The notes under the pieces: generated by a model | The model's database searches: none | Told to the model about the DNA's origin: nothing | Seen by the model: the letters and a program-made list of their open reading frames with translations, nothing else | Made by a program: the position numbers and the translations under genes | NCBI GenBank assembly: GCA_027422505.1 | Contig: JAPQWV010000661.1 | Span: forward strand, 186,001 to 250,000 | Direction of reading: 5' to 3' | Source: Craterostigma plantagineum | Lineage: Eukaryota; Streptophyta; Magnoliopsida; Lamiales; Linderniaceae | Length of the DNA: 64,000 nt | Shown: positions 59,678 through 64,000 of the stretch, one piece after another | Layout of the letters: the number at the start of each line of letters is the position of its first letter | Numbering within the stretch: position 1 is the first letter of the stretch

Positions 59678-62284
59678 TGTAGCGACCCTCGTTTTCTAAG
59701 TACGATTAGTGGCGGATCTTCGCAACGTAAGTCGCGGAAGACCCGTCGAATAAAAACTTTTTCCTAAAAGATAATATAATACAACAAATATTATTTTACA
59801 TAGTAGTAATGGGCGATGCCTCAAAATGTCAAATGACCAAAAACCCTATTGTCGCTCCACAGGTCTTCATCCATGTACCGCCCTGCCCTCAAAAGTCCGT
59901 GGAGCACCGCCACCAGCCGCCTCAGTCTTGACGCACGTCGGCGTCAGACTCAGTACCTACAACACGTAAACACTGAGCGATTTGCCCAGTAGGTGAATAA
60001 AAATGCATGTATGCACGTGAACGCTCATTCTCGATCCCAATATCTGGCATGCATTCTTCACTCTTTCTTTTCCACTTTCCTATCTCAAATCACACAACAC
60101 ATGGCCCTAGGTCAGACTCGACACCTCGCGCGTCCATAATCATAACATACGGAAGCTTACACTAGCAGCGTTTTGACGATCACGCAACTGCCCTGCTAGG
60201 TCGCTCTTCCGTAGGCGGTAGCCTACGCTGACAACGTTTTGACGATCATGCAACTGCCCTGTCAGGTCGCTCCCTCCGCTGAAAATAAAATCACGACGGT
60301 TTTGCACCTCGGGACGTTCACGCCCGAGTAGACAGATCGATCACGCCTGTCTGCCATCAGGTGTCACACGAGTACCAACCTCGACTCCTCAACGAGTCAA
60401 ACAATCACAACAAACTAGAACTACCCCGCTCAGCGGTACGCCAAATCATCACCGTCTCAGTACAGTGTAAATACCTCTCACCCCTGTGATAGGATATGCA
60501 TATGCTATGCATACAAATGTGTTAATAAATGAAACGTGCGTACAACACATAAATCACATAAATCATCGAAGCACATAAAGGTAATTCAAATAAGTGTTTA
60601 TGCATTGTAGATGAATAATTCACCTACCTGTCCTCCTCATAAAATCAGTCAACACTCCTGGTGAATCTCCTACCGTTCGAATCTCTGAACACGAAATATT
60701 ATTGTATCAGTATATTTACTAAGTCACCTAATTTTGAAATTTTCAAACTCTAAGTCTCGAATCCCTAAAATTATCAAAACCCTAAAAATCACAAAAACCC
60801 TAAAATGATGAAAACCCTAATTTGTTGAGAACTACTCAGTGCCGAAAATTTTGTTGGAGAGGTTAAATGTCGAGAACTTTAAGTAACACTCAAAAGTTTA
60901 TAAACTAAGATACTATGCCGAAATGTTTATAAAATGTCGAGATCTCATTGTCTCATATATGTCGAAATCTTCTTGGATCAAAGGTGTGCCGAAACGTTTA
61001 TTTGTGAAGAATCAAATTGTTCATAAATGTCGAAACCTTAATGCATTGGAATCACCTAAAATTTATAATAATAAACTTATCACTGGGAGTCATGAAAACT
61101 TGTGAAGGAATGATTACATATCGAGTTTGTTAGGGAGATTAAATGTCGAAGTGTTTCCTTGAGAGTGTCGAGATCTTTATATGCCGAATCTTTCATTGAC
61201 AATGTCGAGATCTCGATATATTGTGAAAGATAGATCTCGAGATTATTGTTACGACATGTTGTAGTTCTCGAGATTACCCTTACGAGATTTTTTTAATACT
61301 TCTCGAGATCATATGTTGCAAAACTCATCATAATTCTTTCGAAGACCTTCCTCATTACCAAACTCTATTTCGACATTCAAGCTAAACCCAGAATACCGTA
61401 CACCTCGAAACTTAAACTCAAGAACATCATACCTTTCGAAAATCACCAAGACTTGTATTAACCTACAAACCTAAAATTATTAAAATTCTAAATACTATGA
61501 TGGTCTTCAAAATCTATTTAAAATCGGGAATATGGTACAGTCTAAAATCTCAGATTTTCACGAGCACATATGGGTTTCGAGTTTCATTAAACTCTATATC
61601 TTGTGTAATTCTTATAAACACTAATGCTAATCTCGTCATTCCAGAAATTCTTAAGCATACTGACCTTCGAGCACTTCCTATTTTATCATATATCTATATA
61701 ACCTCATGTATAATCGCCGAAAGAGGTTGAGTATATTAAACACACATATCAAAGAGTCTACATACCTTGTTTCGAAATTCAGCTTCCTGAATTATTAAGC
61801 TTCTTATATTGCAAACTTCTCTTATTCTGCTTAGGATATCTTCTATTATCAGTTCGTGTATGAGAAATGAGGGTTTTCTCATATTTCGTCCTTTGTTATA
61901 GTATATGATTAGATAAACATTAGATTATCGAAAAATGGAAATGATGGGACAAGTTGGTGTGTGACGAATTTTACCCTCACCTCAAGCAAGATTATTTATC
62001 TTGATTTTTTTATTATTCTTTGGATTATCTCTTTTACCTCAACCTAAAAATCATATCATATGAAATACTTCCATACTTTGGACTTCAATTCAAAATATAG
62101 CCCAACTAAATATAGTCCAAGTTCAGTTATTTTAACATTATACTTTCTAATTAATTTCTTGATAAATTTCGAAGTTAATTCAAAACCATGGAGATTTATA
62201 CGTTAGTTCTACAGTTGAAATTCCTCCGCAAAATTATATTTTTAATTACACCGAAAGTCCGTATTTAAATTCACGGGTATTACA
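59678..62284 (-). repeat. 5' LTR of gypsy 2 (2607 bp)
   Basis: tgtagcgaccctcg ... gggtattaca. It keeps the duplicated ttttgacgatca segments at about 60175 and 60240 that the 3' LTR has lost. The TGTCGAG-word region is at about 60860-61310. Confidence 0.94.
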
Positions 62285-62570
62285 TCCGTGCGGCCTTCAA
62301 CAGTTGTTTTCCTCATCTCACAGACAAATATTTAGGGGAACAGCCTTTGGCATCAAAGAATGTCTCATCTAAACATCAAATCTCTACAGCGCCTTTCCAC
62401 CAAGAAGTTGGTCCACGGTCTACCAACAAATTTGACAGCGCAAGAGTATCAATGTTCGGCATGTCAGCTTGGGAAAATGAAGCGAGCCTCTCAACACGTC
62501 AAACAAGTCGCCTCCACGTCACGGCCTTTGGAATGAGTACATATGGATCTCTGTGGACCGATGAGGACTC
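62285..62570 (+). pseudogene. copia G: integrase zinc module (right half)
   Basis: Continues the copia frame after the TCCGT duplication. The HHCC module is visible (L-W-H-Q-R-M-S-H, C-S-A-C-Q-L-G-K) up to the D-L-C-G-P-M block, with a TGA near 62533. It is cut at 62570 by the LTR of copia F. Confidence 0.88.
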
Positions 62571-62867
62571 TGTTGGTCCCGATTGCACCAAACAAGGAAT
62601 CAAAGAGGCTTTGATGGAATGAAAAAGGGAGAATTTCTCACCTTCAATTGTGTGTAGTGTGTGAAAACTAGGGTTAGCCTTTTGATATTTGATTACCTTT
62701 CAAATGGTGTTGGTAAAACCTTATATACCACATTAACCCTAGGTATGTTAAGGCCTAAACACTAAAGATTAACTAATTACATTCTAGTCCAAAGCCCAAG
62801 CTAAAAGATAATTACAATATTAATCCCAAGACAAAAACTATTGACACAATCACTAAATATCCTAACA
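62571..62867 (-). repeat. 3' LTR of copia F (297 bp)
   Basis: On the minus strand begins TGTTAGGATATTTAG and ends GGGACCAACA. A TATA-like tatataagg lies on the minus strand at about 62728-62736. Confidence 0.88.
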
Positions 62868-62879
62868 ATCTCCCCCTTT
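62868..62879 (-). promoter_or_regulatory. Polypurine tract, copia F
   Basis: The minus strand reads AAAGGGGGAGAT against the LTR. Confidence 0.9.
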
Positions 62880-62925
62880 GTGTCAATTGTTGGGAGTCTT
62901 GGATCTTGGGCGTTGTGATGGTGGA

Positions 62926-64000
62926 TTAGCGTGTTAGTGTTTCGCGAAGTCCTAGCTTGAACTCGAAGGCGTGGAGATTCCTTCGAAGGACCATTCGATC
63001 AGCTATTGCGTCAATGAGCTTCGCGAACTTGGATCGGCAGAGTGGATCTTCTTCCGAAAGGATGCGGCAAATACTCATGAGTTTGTCTTGGATGATGGTG
63101 AGCGTCCCATCCGAGAACTTTGCCACTTCGGAGCAGCGCAGCAGCCTCATCTTTCCCTTGTAGTTCGAGTAGGCGACCGCCGGATCGTCTCCGTCGATCA
63201 CATCGCCTTCTCGGCAGTCGTCTGCATTCTTGAAAGATGGACGAGTCAGATTCACCTTCTTCAGGTTGTGCTCCACTGCCATCTGCAGATCATGGGTGCG
63301 AAGAATCTGACCTGTCAGAGCATGTGGCGCTTGAGAGCCACATATCCCATGGTAACCGGTTCAGCTCGTACGAGATGTCCAGAACTTCTGAGGACGAGTC
63401 TGAACTGCTTCGTGGATTCCAGCATGCTGTACAGGTCACCCAGGCGCAGAAACTTGAAGTCCGCCTCACTGACTTCACTGTACCTCTCATCCTGTCTCAT
63501 TACTGTGAACACTGGATAGTGGCCAGGTCCTTTCGACTCTTGGCGGAGGTCAGTGACTTTGCAGATGGGGGCCCGATTCATTTCCAGAGCGATGTTTTCC
63601 TCATCGGATAGCGTCCTCTTTGTGCACTTGTGGAAAAGAAGGCTCCATCGATAGAGCTTCTTCTTTTCCTCGCTCCAATTTTGGATGTTCATCAGCTCAT
63701 ATTCGTCGAAGGTCGTGATGATCTGCTCCTTGCGCCGCCAGATCCTCTTCCTGATCTCTTCTTGAAATGGCACGGTGATCTTTTTGTTTTCCCATGGTGC
63801 TTCCGGTATATCCACCGCGGGCACATCCGTTTGAGCAGCGGGAGCCTCAGTTTGCTGCGCTTGGAATTGTAGGATGTTCTCGAGCTCGGCAGGTTCAGCG
63901 TCGTATTCCTCTCCGTTCTCGTCGTCTGCGGTGTTGATCAGCATAAGCGAGGCTTCCATTAGCAGACGTCGAGCGTTTTCCACCAACTTCCTGGCTGCTA
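62926..64000 (-). pseudogene. Sirevirus-type additional (env-like) ORF, copy 3, partial
   Basis: Open from the right edge down to a TGA at 63315, then open again in another frame at 63282-62926. A single-base change near 63310 explains the break. It shares with copies 1 and 2 the P-W-E-N block (about 63800), the following P-F-x-E-E-I-R-x-x-I-W-R block, a W-S/W-D-x-x-E-x-x-x-x-Y-x-W block near 63660-63620, and the L-K-K-V-N-L block near 63265, at clearly lower similarity. The N-terminal part is outside the window. The stop lies about 60 bp before the LTR, unlike copy 2. Confidence 0.75.

Larger units (their letters stand above)
52723..62284 (-). mobile_element. Ty3/gypsy Tekay-like element 2, complete
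   Basis: 9,562 bp: 3' LTR 52723-55033, PPT, integrase to gag on the minus strand, PBS, 5' LTR 59678-62284. The perfect 5-bp target duplication TCCGT is at 52718-52722 and 62285-62289; the uninterrupted copia 1 has the undivided site near 10294. The chromodomain-like C-terminus of integrase supports the Tekay clade. Coding frames are broken, so not autonomous. Confidence 0.96.
62571..64000 (-). mobile_element. Ty1/copia element F, 3' end
   Basis: 3' LTR 62571-62867, PPT, then the additional ORF to the right edge. The LTR sequence is unlike the other copia LTRs here, so a distinct family. The 5 bp outside the LTR (GACTC, 62566-62570) are the expected target-site copy; the partner is outside the window. 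Confidence 0.87.

Overview
This is a transposable-element graveyard from a plant nuclear genome, most likely a dicot with a mid-sized or large genome. Evidence for a plant: chromodomain Ty3/gypsy elements of the Tekay/Del type, Sirevirus-like Ty1/copia elements whose Gag has a coiled-coil tail, a plant L1 LINE, and primer-binding sites matching plant initiator-Met tRNA. I found no host gene, rRNA, tRNA, CRISPR array or bacterial-style operon. Nearly all coding sequence is retrotransposon-derived and broken. The clear exception is a single open gag-pol frame that runs off the left edge.

Layout. 1-5733: minus-strand Tekay-like gypsy element 1, with an uninterrupted frame of about 994 codons, PBS and one LTR. 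5734-9032: an additional ORF of the kind lying between pol and the 3' LTR in Sirevirus-like copia elements, broken by point stops, frameshifts and a GC-rich MITE. 9044-about 16005: plus-strand copia element 1, split by a gypsy solo LTR (10843-13574) with a perfect 5-bp duplication. 16005-16550: a scrambled, inverted junction. 16548-22544: non-autonomous Sirevirus-like element B, with two LTRs and a gag tail but no integrase or reverse transcriptase. 22545-about 29740: degenerate minus-strand copia E, still showing gag, PR, INT, RT and RNase H. 29757-33754: 5'-truncated L1 with poly(A) and target-site duplication. 33769-39907: degenerate minus-strand gypsy C.

39908-50843: a minus-strand copia composite: 3' LTR, polypurine tract, additional ORF, AT-rich spacer holding a possible solo LTR, pol, and a diverged 5' LTR. 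50844-52722 and 62285-62570: the two halves of plus-strand copia G. They are separated by complete gypsy element 2 (52723-62284; both LTRs, PBS, PPT, TSD TCCGT). 62571-64000: the 3' end of minus-strand copia F, with a third, divergent copy of the additional ORF, running off the right edge.

The units do not cooperate as a pathway; they record successive nested insertions. The observations most worth following are the additional ORF shared by copia elements with different LTRs, the long open gag-pol frame whose protease motif reads D-Y-G, and non-autonomous element B with its rearranged 5' flank.
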